From an uncultured Prevotellaceae bacterium (GTDB lineage Bacteria > Bacteroidota > Bacteroidia > Bacteroidales > Bacteroidaceae), in NCBI GenBank assembly GCA_945787625.1, contig CALZJL010000100.1, positions 1-5,286 on the forward strand: DNA of 5,286 bases, given 5' to 3'. Shown piece by piece: positions 1 through 5,286 of this stretch (within the stretch, counting starts at the first letter, position 1; every line of letters begins with the position of its first letter). The position numbers and the translations under genes were made by a program. The notes under the pieces are model-generated. The model saw only the letters and a program-made list of their open reading frames with translations. It was not told the origin of the DNA and ran no database searches.

Positions 1-981
1 CCTGACGAGGTCGACGAACTCCTGGCGAGTCTGTGTATGCAGACTGTGAATGATTTTGAGGTCATTGTGGTGGAGGACGGCTCGTCGGTGCCGTGCGACG
101 AGGTGGTCAGACGCTATGCTTCGCAGCTGCTGATACGCTATTTCGTCAAGCCTAATAGTGGGCCTGGGCAGAGTCGCAACTATGGGGCGGAGCGTTCGCA
201 GGGACAATATCTCATAGTGCTCGATAGCGATGTGGTCTTGCCTCGTGGATATATGGCTGCGGTCGATGAGGCTCTGACGAGCGACCCTCTTGAGGCTTTT
301 GGCGGTCCTGATGCCGCGCACCCCGATTTCACGCCAATTCAGAAGGCTATCAGCTATTCCATGACTTCGTTTTTCACTACGGGGGGCATACGTGGGGGCA
401 GGAAGCAGCTCGACAAGAAGTTCTATCCGCGTTCGTTCAACATGGGTGTCGAGGCTACGCTTTGGCGTAAGTTGGGAGGCTTTGCCGATATGCGCTTTGG
501 TGAGGACATTGATTTTTCCATCAGGATATACGAGAGTGGGGCGAGGTGCAGACTGATACCGCAGGCGTGGGTGTGGCACAAGCGTCGCACGGATCTGAGG
601 AAGTTTTTCAAGCAGGTCCACAACAGTGGCATAGCGCGTATCAATCTCATGAAGCGTCACCCAGGGTCTCTGAAACTGGTACATTTGCTCCCTGCGGTGT
701 TTACTCTCGGTGTCGTGGCGATGCTGACGCTCACCGTGGCGGGCTTGCCGTGGTGCGTGTATTCGCTGTGGTGCCTGACGCCGTTGGCGCTGTATTGTGG
801 GCTAATCTTTGCCGACAGCAGCATTGCCAATCGTAGCGCGAGGGTGGGACTGCTCTCTGTGCCTGCTGCTTTCGTGCAGCTCATGGGCTACGGCACGGGT
901 TTCATCAGGGCTTGGTTCTTGCGCTGTGTGTGTGGCAGGAACGAGGAGTTGCAGGCTTTTAAGGAAAACTTTTACGAATAG
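1..981 (+). CDS. Family 2 glycosyltransferase with C-terminal membrane segments (5' end outside window)
   Basis: The frame is open from base 1, and the codons before the first ATG at 37 already read as GT-A fold sequence (DELLASLCMQTVNDFEVIVV), so the true start lies upstream. It probably transfers a sugar from a nucleotide-sugar donor at the inner face of the cytoplasmic membrane; donor and acceptor cannot be told. Counting base 1 as the start of residue 1, there is a nucleotide-binding VEDGSS at 24-29, a DxD-type LDSDV at 74-78, and the acceptor/catalytic-base region FGEDIDFS at 166-173, followed by WVWHKRR. Three hydrophobic stretches follow at about 226-248, 253-271 and 282-305, then a short polar tail. 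326 residues are visible, close to a whole protein of this type. The stop is TAG at 979-981, and radC starts 13 bases later. A role in surface polysaccharide or glycolipid assembly is inference. The family call is strong; specificity is unknown. Confidence 0.9.
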   Translation, partial: PDEVDELLASLCMQTVNDFEVIVVEDGSSVPCDEVVRRYASQLLIRYFVKPNSGPGQSRNYGAERSQGQYLIVLDSDVVLPRGYMAAVDEALTSDPLEAFGGPDAAHPDFTPIQKAISYSMTSFFTTGGIRGGRKQLDKKFYPRSFNMGVEATLWRKLGGFADMRFGEDIDFSIRIYESGARCRLIPQAWVWHKRRTDLRKFFKQVHNSGIARINLMKRHPGSLKLVHLLPAVFTLGVVAMLTLTVAGLPWCVYSLWCLTPLALYCGLIFADSSIANRSARVGLLSVPAAFVQLMGYGTGFIRAWFLRCVCGRNEELQAFKENFYE

Positions 982-984
982 TCT

Positions 985-993
985 CCCCCCCCC
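985..993. repeat. Homopolymer run of nine C just before the radC start
   Basis: Nine consecutive C fill most of the 13-base gap between the glycosyltransferase stop (979-981) and the radC ATG (995-997), ending one base before that ATG. Runs of this length are prone to slippage in replication. Because it is non-coding, a length change would alter only the spacing and leader of radC, not a reading frame. No functional role is shown. Confidence 0.9.
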
Positions 994-994
994 T

Positions 995-1669
995 ATGAGT
1001 ATCAAGCAGTGGTCTAAGGAGGAACGTCCTCGCGAGCGTGTCGAGGCTCTCGGCGTAGAGGCGGTGAGCAATGCTGAGCTTCTGGCTATACTCATTGGCA
1101 GCGGGACGTCGAAGCGTTCGAGCGTGGAGCTCATGCGCGATCTCCTCTCGGGGAGCGACGACTCGCTGAGGAGTTTGGCAACGAGGACTCTGGCGGAACT
1201 GCAGACGTATGATGGTATCGGACCGGCAAAGGCCATCACGATTCAGGCGGCGATGGAACTGGGCAAACGGCTGATGCGCGAGAGCCGCGAGAGGGTGTCG
1301 TTCTCGATGCCTGACCAGATGTATGAATATCTGCGTACGCACATGCTCGACATGGGGCATGAGGAGTGCCACGTTATGCTCTTAGACTCCAAGAATCAGC
1401 TCATCACGCGCAAGTGCGTGAGCAGAGGTGGCATTTCGGAGTCTGTGGCTGACATCAGGCTGATACTCCGTGAGGCTCTGATGGCGGGAGCGGTGTCGAT
1501 AGTGTTTGCTCACAATCACCCGAGCGGCAATCCTGCTCCGAGTAGGCAGGACGACAGTCTCACGCAGCGTCTGGCGGAGGCGTGCCGCGCGGTCAATATA
1601 AGGCTGACGGACCATATCATCGTCGGCGACAACAGGTATTACTCGTACTACGAGGAAGGTAGGATTTGA
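995..1669 (+). CDS. radC: RadC family JAB/MPN domain protein
   Basis: This is a 224-residue protein of the usual RadC length. Residues 1-95 form the N-terminal helical region with a helix-hairpin-helix-like DGIGPAKA at 73-80. The rest is the JAB/MPN metalloprotease-like domain with the signature HNHPSGNPAPSRQD at 173-186; His173, His175 and Asp186 are the expected zinc ligands. DHIIVGD at 206-212 and the C-terminal YYSYYEEGRI are also typical. The frame stays open upstream to 809, but that part overlaps the glycosyltransferase gene and reads unlike RadC, so the ATG at 995, giving MSIKQWSKEERPRERV, is chosen. Despite its name, a DNA-repair role for RadC is disputed, and the biochemical activity of chromosomal RadC is unsettled. 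The gene lies between the glycosyltransferase (13-base gap) and the SufT-like gene (3-base gap), which suggests shared transcription. Confidence 0.95.
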   Translation: MSIKQWSKEERPRERVEALGVEAVSNAELLAILIGSGTSKRSSVELMRDLLSGSDDSLRSLATRTLAELQTYDGIGPAKAITIQAAMELGKRLMRESRERVSFSMPDQMYEYLRTHMLDMGHEECHVMLLDSKNQLITRKCVSRGGISESVADIRLILREALMAGAVSIVFAHNHPSGNPAPSRQDDSLTQRLAEACRAVNIRLTDHIIVGDNRYYSYYEEGRI

Positions 1670-1672
1670 CTT

Positions 1673-2005
1673 ATGGACAAGATGAAGATAGAAGAGAGGG
1701 TCATCGAGCTTTTGAAGACGGTGTTTGACCCAGAGATTCCGGTCAATGTGTATGACTTGGGTCTGATATACAGGATTGAGACTTTCCCCGTAGAGACTGA
1801 CGGGGGTGAGTCTCTGCGGCTTGAGGTCGATATGACGCTGACGGCTCCGAGCTGTCCTGCGGCTGACTTCATTGTCGAGGACGTGAGGCAGAAGCTTGAA
1901 TCTGTCGAGGAGCTCAGCCGTGTGGACGTGAATCTGGTCTTCGAGCCGGAGTGGTGTAAGGACATGATGACGGAGGAGGCTAAGATGGAGCTTGGTTTCC
2001 TCTGA
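1673..2005 (+). CDS. MIP18/DUF59 family Fe-S cluster assembly factor (SufT-like)
   Basis: This is a 110-residue single-domain protein of typical MIP18/DUF59 length. The family signature DPEIPVNVYDLGLIY is at residues 19-33, and TLTAPSCPAA at 55-64 holds the conserved Cys61. The ending FEPEWCKDMMTEEAKMELG also fits the family. Members take part in cytosolic iron-sulfur cluster assembly or target maturation (SufT, eukaryotic MIP18/CIA2). PaaD is a relative, but its extra C-terminal metal-binding Cys cluster is absent; the only other Cys is Cys95. The start is the ATG at 1673, 3 bases after the radC stop; a second in-frame ATG at 1682 would remove three residues and cannot be excluded. AGGAAGG at 1654-1660 is a weak ribosome-site candidate inside the radC end. 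Tight spacing implies translation coupled to radC. No suf genes are visible here, so the exact client is unknown. Confidence 0.9.
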   Translation: MDKMKIEERVIELLKTVFDPEIPVNVYDLGLIYRIETFPVETDGGESLRLEVDMTLTAPSCPAADFIVEDVRQKLESVEELSRVDVNLVFEPEWCKDMMTEEAKMELGFL

Positions 2006-2036
2006 TTGCACTCGATGTTAATGTTTTCTCTACATA

Positions 2037-2879
2037 GTGGCAAGGCGGATATACTTCTTGAGTGATGCTCACCTCGGTAGCCGGGCTCTCGCAGACCCTA
2101 AGGCTCATGAGCGGAGATTGTGCGACTTCCTGACGAGTGTCATGGACGACGCTGAGGCTATATATATGCTCGGCGATATGTTTGACTTTTGGTTTGAGTA
2201 CCACAATGTGGTGCCCAAGGGGTGTACCCGTTTCCTGGGCAAACTCTCAGAGCTCACGGATCGTGGCGTCGAGGTACATTTCTTCACGGGTAATCACGAT
2301 ATTTGGGCTTTCGACTATCTGGAGCGTGAATGTGGCGTGAGCATTCATCGTGCGCCTATGGTCGTTGAGCTCGAGCGCGATGTCGTGGGGGAGCAGGGTG
2401 TGGCTGCGCCGTTTAGGCTCTACCTCGCTCATGGCGACGGACTGGGCGACGAGTGTCGTTCGTTCAGATTTATCAGAGCGGTGTTTCACTCTGGGCTTTG
2501 CCAATGGCTGTTTCGCAACCTCGTGCCTGCCGATCTCGGCGTTGAGTTTGGGCTGAGGTGGGCGAAGCATAGCCGTATGCGCCACTCCTTCGGGGGTGTG
2601 GTGACTAATGAGTTTGGCGACGTGCTGACGACAAATATCAGCAACGAGGAGCCTTTCAAGGGGGAGGACAGGGAGGAGCTCGTGCTCTTTGCCAAGGGGC
2701 ATCTCTCCGAGCACCCCGAGATTGATGCCTACGTTTTCGGGCATCGCCACATAGAGCTCGACCTCATGCTGGGCAAGGAAAAGAGGCTCATCATTCTTGG
2801 CGAATGGATGAACCTCTATACTTATGCTGTGTGGGACGGGACTAATCTCACTCTCTCTAATTTTGAAGTGCAAAGTTGA
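2037..2879 (+). CDS. lpxH: UDP-2,3-diacylglucosamine diphosphatase, LpxH-type calcineurin-like phosphoesterase
   Basis: It probably cleaves UDP-2,3-diacylglucosamine to 2,3-diacylglucosamine 1-phosphate (lipid X) and UMP, the fourth step of lipid A synthesis, at the cytoplasmic face of the inner membrane. The 280-residue protein carries the whole dimetal phosphoesterase set in order: SDAHLG (Asp10, His12), GDMFDFW (Asp47, Asp50), GNHD (Asn86, His87), AHGDGL (His132) and GHRH (His236, His238). It is about 40 residues longer than the E. coli enzyme. Classical LpxH has Arg after the Asn (GNRD); this one has His. The start must be GTG at 2037: TAA at 2019-2021 stops the frame upstream and there is no in-frame ATG between. 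The gap to the SufT-like gene is 31 bases. The 3' end overlaps the opposing epimerase gene by 23 bases. The superfamily is certain; the exact substrate is inferred from homologues. Confidence 0.88.
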   Translation: MARRIYFLSDAHLGSRALADPKAHERRLCDFLTSVMDDAEAIYMLGDMFDFWFEYHNVVPKGCTRFLGKLSELTDRGVEVHFFTGNHDIWAFDYLERECGVSIHRAPMVVELERDVVGEQGVAAPFRLYLAHGDGLGDECRSFRFIRAVFHSGLCQWLFRNLVPADLGVEFGLRWAKHSRMRHSFGGVVTNEFGDVLTTNISNEEPFKGEDREELVLFAKGHLSEHPEIDAYVFGHRHIELDLMLGKEKRLIILGEWMNLYTYAVWDGTNLTLSNFEVQS

Positions 2880-3774
2880 TACCCCACAGGAAGTGGTCGT
2901 TGGTATCACCTTCCATGGCGTGCTGACTGTATGGGCGGTAGTCCAAATCCATGGTGTAGCCCTGACGGTCGCAAAGTCCGAACCATGGCTCTACGCAGAC
3001 GTAGGGGCATAGCAGTCCGGTCATCTGCCATACGAGGCACACGGGCGCGTCGAAGTAGACTTCGGCGATTTCCGTGGCTCCGTCGGCTCGTAGTATGCGC
3101 ATGGATTGCAGCTGTGAGTTGTCGAAGATGAGGGCTTCGTTGGCAAAGGTCTCGACGCAGAGGGGTATGAGACCTTCGTCGTTGGTCTTGGGCTTGAAAC
3201 GCTCTGCTCCCCAGCAGCCTTGCTCGCCGGCACGCACGACGCTGAGATTGTCGGTGCGTACATTGCCTGGCATGAGATAGCCTATGACTTCCTTGTCGGG
3301 GGCATAGTCGGGCAGCGCAATGGCTGGGTGTCCTCCTAACTGGTAGTGCATGGTGCGACCTTCGGTGAGGTTTGTCACTTCGGCGTCGCACTCCAAAAGG
3401 CTTTCGCGCAGGGTGTAGGTGATGGTGAGACGGAAGTGGAAGGGGAAGGACTCAAAGGTCTCGGCGTTGTCGCACAGCGTCAGACTGATGCTGAAATCGT
3501 TGTCGCCAAGGAGCGTGTCCTCGACTCGCTCAAACTCCATGTATTTGGCAAAGCCGTGCTTGCGCATCTTGATGGTCTTGCCGTCGAGCTTGTACTCGCC
3601 GTTCCAGAGTCCGCCACAGGCGGGGAAAAGGATAGGTGAGTGACCTTTCCAGAAAGCGGCATCGCCGCACCACCACAGTTCCTCGCCCGAGGTCTTGTCG
3701 ACGACGCTCGTCACCTCGGCTCCGAGTGAGTCGATGGTGACGCGCAGGAGATTGTTTTCGAGTACGTGTGTCAT
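2857..3774 (-). CDS. Aldose 1-epimerase family protein, LacX type
   Basis: This 305-residue protein has the galactose-mutarotase-like fold. The family interconverts alpha and beta anomers of aldoses or hexose phosphates in the cytoplasm. Visible motifs are NLLRVTIDSLGAEVTSV at 8-24, the LacX-type FWKGHSPILFPACGGLW at 41-57, KHGFA at 72-76 (His73), QLGGHPA at 145-151 with the probable catalytic His149, and VEPWFGLCD at 261-269 with the probable catalytic base Glu262. The ATG at 3774 is chosen because the N-terminal strand of the family begins there and only 2 bases separate it from the ackA stop; the open frame upstream lies inside ackA. It is the last gene of the minus-strand pta-ackA unit and ends with TAG inside the 3' end of lpxH. 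The substrate is unknown; placement beside acetate-forming genes suggests a service role in sugar fermentation (inference). Confidence 0.9.
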   Translation of the reverse strand: MTHVLENNLLRVTIDSLGAEVTSVVDKTSGEELWWCGDAAFWKGHSPILFPACGGLWNGEYKLDGKTIKMRKHGFAKYMEFERVEDTLLGDNDFSISLTLCDNAETFESFPFHFRLTITYTLRESLLECDAEVTNLTEGRTMHYQLGGHPAIALPDYAPDKEVIGYLMPGNVRTDNLSVVRAGEQGCWGAERFKPKTNDEGLIPLCVETFANEALIFDNSQLQSMRILRADGATEIAEVYFDAPVCLVWQMTGLLCPYVCVEPWFGLCDRQGYTMDLDYRPYSQHAMEGDTNDHFLWGINFALQN

Positions 3775-3776
3775 AT

Positions 3777-4967
3777 TCAGCAAAGGGCCTGTGTGTCGAG
3801 GGCTATCATAAGCTCTTCGTCGGTAGGAATGCAGCAAACCGTCACCTTAGAGTCGTCGGCTGAGAGTATGGCCTCGGTGGCGCGGCAGGCGCGGTTGCGG
3901 GCATCGTCCATCTTCACGCCCATATACTCCAGACCTGAGGTTGCGCCTTCGCGTACTTCCCATTGGTTCTCGCCAGCTCCGCCAGTGAAGAGTATGATGT
4001 CTACGCCGCCCATGGCTGCGGCATACTGTCCGATATATTTCTTGATGCGGTATGTGTACATATCTTTGGCAAGGCGGGCCTTGTCGTTGCCCTCGGCGAT
4101 GCCTGCGAGTATGTCGCGGAAGTCGCTTGACAGTTCGCTCACGCCAGCCAGACCTGACTTCTTGTTGAGCAGGTTTGATATGCCTTTGGTGTCAAGACCC
4201 AGCTTGTCCATGAGGAAGGTGACTGCACCGGCATCGATGTCGCCAGAGCGTGTGCCCATGATGAGGCCTTCGAGCGGAGTGAGTCCCATAGAGGTGTCTA
4301 CACACTTGCCGTCTTTCACGGCTGCTATCGAAGCTCCGTTGCCGATGTGGCAGGTGATAATCTTCTTGCCCTGAGGCTCTACGCCGAGAAACTCGCAGAC
4401 GCGCTGTGAGACGTAGCGATGGCTCGTGCCGTGGAAACCGTAGCGACGCACACCGTACTTGGCATACAGCTCGTAGGGCAGGGCATACATATAGGCGTAG
4501 TCGGGCATGGTCTGGTGGAAGGCTGTGTCAAACACTCCGACCTGGGGGATATTGGGCAGCAATGCGCTCACGGCGTTCACTCCCTTGATGTTGGCAGGGT
4601 TGTGTAGGGGTGCCAGATCGTTGCAGGCTTCGAAGACTTCCATTACCTCGGGGGTGAGGCGCACGCTCTTGTTGAACTTCTCGCCGCCGTGTACCATGCG
4701 GTGACCTACGGCATCGAGCTCGTCAAGGCTGCCCAATACGGCATATTCGCCCTGTGTCAGCACTTCGAATATCCATTGTACTCCTGCTGTGTGCTCCTCG
4801 ATAGGACGCTCCATCTTGTGCTTCTCACCATTGAGCTTGACATTGATAAACGAGTCTGGCAGACCAATCTTCTCAATACCACCAGAGGTGATAATGCTCT
4901 TGTCGTCCATATTGTACAATGCATATTTGATGGACGAACTACCACAGTTTAAAACGAGTATTTTCAT
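3777..4967 (-). CDS. ackA: Acetate kinase
   Basis: Acetate kinase interconverts acetyl phosphate + ADP and acetate + ATP, the energy-yielding last step of acetate fermentation, in the cytoplasm. The 396-residue length is standard. Motifs are LNCGSSSIKYAL at 6-17 (Asn7), GHRMVHGGEKF at 88-98 (Arg90), VGVFDTAFHQTMP at 143-155 (catalytic Asp147), RRYGFHGTSHRYVS at 174-187 (His179), CHIGNGASIAAV at 206-217, MGTRSGDIDAG at 237-247 (Arg240), FTGGAGENQ at 327-335 and PTDEELMIALDT at 381-392 (Glu384). All residues known to be needed for catalysis in the family are present. The frame is open 35 codons further upstream to a TTG at 5072, but that part is Q/N-rich translation of the repeat leader, so the ATG at 4965-4967 (MKILVLNCG) is the start. 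It lies downstream of pta, and its stop is 2 bases from the epimerase start. Confidence 0.97.
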   Translation of the reverse strand: MKILVLNCGSSSIKYALYNMDDKSIITSGGIEKIGLPDSFINVKLNGEKHKMERPIEEHTAGVQWIFEVLTQGEYAVLGSLDELDAVGHRMVHGGEKFNKSVRLTPEVMEVFEACNDLAPLHNPANIKGVNAVSALLPNIPQVGVFDTAFHQTMPDYAYMYALPYELYAKYGVRRYGFHGTSHRYVSQRVCEFLGVEPQGKKIITCHIGNGASIAAVKDGKCVDTSMGLTPLEGLIMGTRSGDIDAGAVTFLMDKLGLDTKGISNLLNKKSGLAGVSELSSDFRDILAGIAEGNDKARLAKDMYTYRIKKYIGQYAAAMGGVDIILFTGGAGENQWEVREGATSGLEYMGVKMDDARNRACRATEAILSADDSKVTVCCIPTDEELMIALDTQALC

Positions 4968-4990
4968 TTTTTGGATGTTGTTTTGTTGTT
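4968..4990 (-). promoter_or_regulatory. A-rich, probably unstructured ackA leader next to the start codon
   Basis: Read in the ackA direction, the bases just before the ATG are almost only A and C, ending CAACATCCAAAAA directly at the ATG. No purine-rich Shine-Dalgarno sequence is present. Bacteroidota commonly use A/T-rich, weakly structured leaders instead, so this is probably the ribosome-loading region. The function is inferred from composition only. Confidence 0.45.
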
Positions 4991-5029
4991 TGGGTCTTTT
5001 GTTGTTTGGTTGGTTGTTTTGTTGTTTGG
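4977..5029. repeat. G/T-rich direct repeats in the pta-ackA spacer
   Basis: On the plus strand GTTGTTTTGTTGTTTGG occurs exactly twice, at 4977-4993 and 5013-5029, 36 bases apart. Between them GTTGTTTGGTTG starts at 5001 and recurs at 5021. From 4968 to 5040 the plus strand holds only one A (4975) and two C (4996, 5039). In the ackA transcript this half is the A/C-rich leader. The pattern looks like slippage-grown short repeats. Confidence 0.9.
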
Positions 5030-5044
5030 TTGTTTGTTCTGTCA

Positions 5045-5062
5045 GATAGTCGCGGATAGTCG
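5045..5062. repeat. Pair of 8-base direct repeats at the loop of the inverted repeat
   Basis: GATAGTCG occurs at 5045-5052 and again at 5055-5062, separated by CG. The 10-base period puts both copies on the same face of the DNA helix. They sit in the only mixed-composition part of the spacer. A protein-binding site is possible, but nothing else in the sequence supports one. Confidence 0.8.
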
Positions 5063-5068
5063 TTAGAA

Positions 5069-5100
5069 CCAACTAAACAACCAACCAACTAAACAACCAA
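5069..5100. repeat. Exact 16-base tandem repeat, two copies, A/C-rich
   Basis: CCAACTAAACAACCAA stands twice in direct tandem, at 5069-5084 and 5085-5100, with no mismatch. A partial continuation (ACAAC) follows at 5101-5105. From 5065 to 5107 the plus strand holds only one G (5066) and two T (5074, 5090). The unit differs from the repeat on the other side of the spacer but is loosely complementary to it. Confidence 0.92.
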
Positions 5101-5110
5101 ACAACAATTA

Positions 5111-5286
<176 letters not shown>

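Larger units (their letters stand above)
5001..5105 (-). promoter_or_regulatory. Long imperfect inverted repeat (possible mRNA hairpin) between pta and ackA
   Basis: The G/T-rich half and the A/C-rich half of the spacer are approximately complementary. The outermost pairing is a perfect 12-base match, GTTGTTTGGTTG at 5001-5012 with CAACCAAACAAC at 5094-5105. The innermost is GTTCT at 5036-5040 with AGAAC at 5065-5069. Between these ends the arms can pair in several registers because both are repetitive. The loop is 5041-5064. In the pta-ackA transcript the U/G arm comes first, just after the pta stop, and the A/C arm leads into ackA. No U-tract follows, so it does not look like a standard intrinsic terminator. 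It could instead protect or separate the two messages, which is inference. Confidence 0.55.

Noticed and set aside
809..994. A longer radC start at 809
   Set aside because: The added 62 residues overlap the end of the glycosyltransferase gene, translate through the C9 tract and do not resemble RadC; the ATG at 995 gives the normal family length.
1015..1023. A near-perfect Shine-Dalgarno sequence TAAGGAGGA
   Set aside because: It lies inside radC, encodes part of the conserved SKEE stretch, and has no suitable start codon at the right distance. Bacteroidota rarely rely on such sites.
1382..2011. A 209-codon open frame on the minus strand opposite radC and the SufT-like gene
   Set aside because: It spans two well-supported genes and their junction on the other strand, and its protein is rich in His/Arg without any family pattern.
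2247..2909. A 220-codon open frame on the minus strand opposite lpxH
   Set aside because: It is antisense to a gene with a full set of catalytic motifs, and its translation shows no recognisable domain. Long antisense frames are expected in GC-rich coding DNA.
3766..4374. A 202-codon open frame on the plus strand inside ackA
   Set aside because: It is antisense to the most conserved part of acetate kinase, and its Ser/Pro-rich composition is that of a shadow frame.
4968..5110. CRISPR array or Rho-independent terminator in the pta-ackA spacer
   Set aside because: The repeats are low-complexity and not separated by unique spacers of even length. The hairpin is A-U and G-U rich with a large loop and no following U run.
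5001..5110. Bacteroidota promoter (TTTG at -33, TAnnTTTG at -7) for ackA
   Set aside because: TTTG words are frequent in the G/T arm read in the ackA direction, but no matching TAnnTTTG was found at the proper distance, so no promoter is claimed.

Overview
The window looks like an ordinary housekeeping stretch of a Bacteroidota chromosome, most likely Bacteroidales and Prevotella-like. The reasons are the protein flavour (acetate kinase opening MKILVLNCGSSS, LacX-type epimerase, GNHD-type LpxH), the gene order pta-ackA, the lack of convincing Shine-Dalgarno sequences, and the A-rich leader in front of ackA. Base composition is moderately GC-rich by eye. The species cannot be fixed from this sequence alone.

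Plus strand, 1-2879: four genes run head to tail with short gaps and look like one transcription unit. They are a membrane-attached family 2 glycosyltransferase (its first codons lie before the window), radC (JAB/MPN domain protein), a small MIP18/DUF59 (SufT-like) Fe-S assembly factor, and an LpxH-type UDP-2,3-diacylglucosamine diphosphatase of lipid A synthesis. The gaps are 13, 3 and 31 bases. The first gap is largely a run of nine C.

Minus strand, 5286-2857: the 3' end of pta (phosphate acetyltransferase), ackA (acetate kinase) and a LacX-type aldose 1-epimerase follow in that order. Pta and AckA make acetate and ATP from acetyl-CoA. The epimerase follows ackA by only 2 bases and is probably co-translated. 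The two units converge, and lpxH and the epimerase gene overlap tail to tail by 23 bases, so no intergenic terminator fits between them.

The only non-coding stretch of any size is the 143-base pta-ackA spacer (4968-5110), and it is the most unusual thing here. One half is almost purely G/T and the other almost purely A/C on the same strand. Both halves are built from short direct repeats, and together they form a long, slippable inverted repeat around a central pair of 8-base repeats. No mobile element, CRISPR array, tRNA, rRNA or new gene system was seen. The genes themselves are ordinary; the spacer, the C9 tract and the non-classical LpxH motif are what merit a second look.
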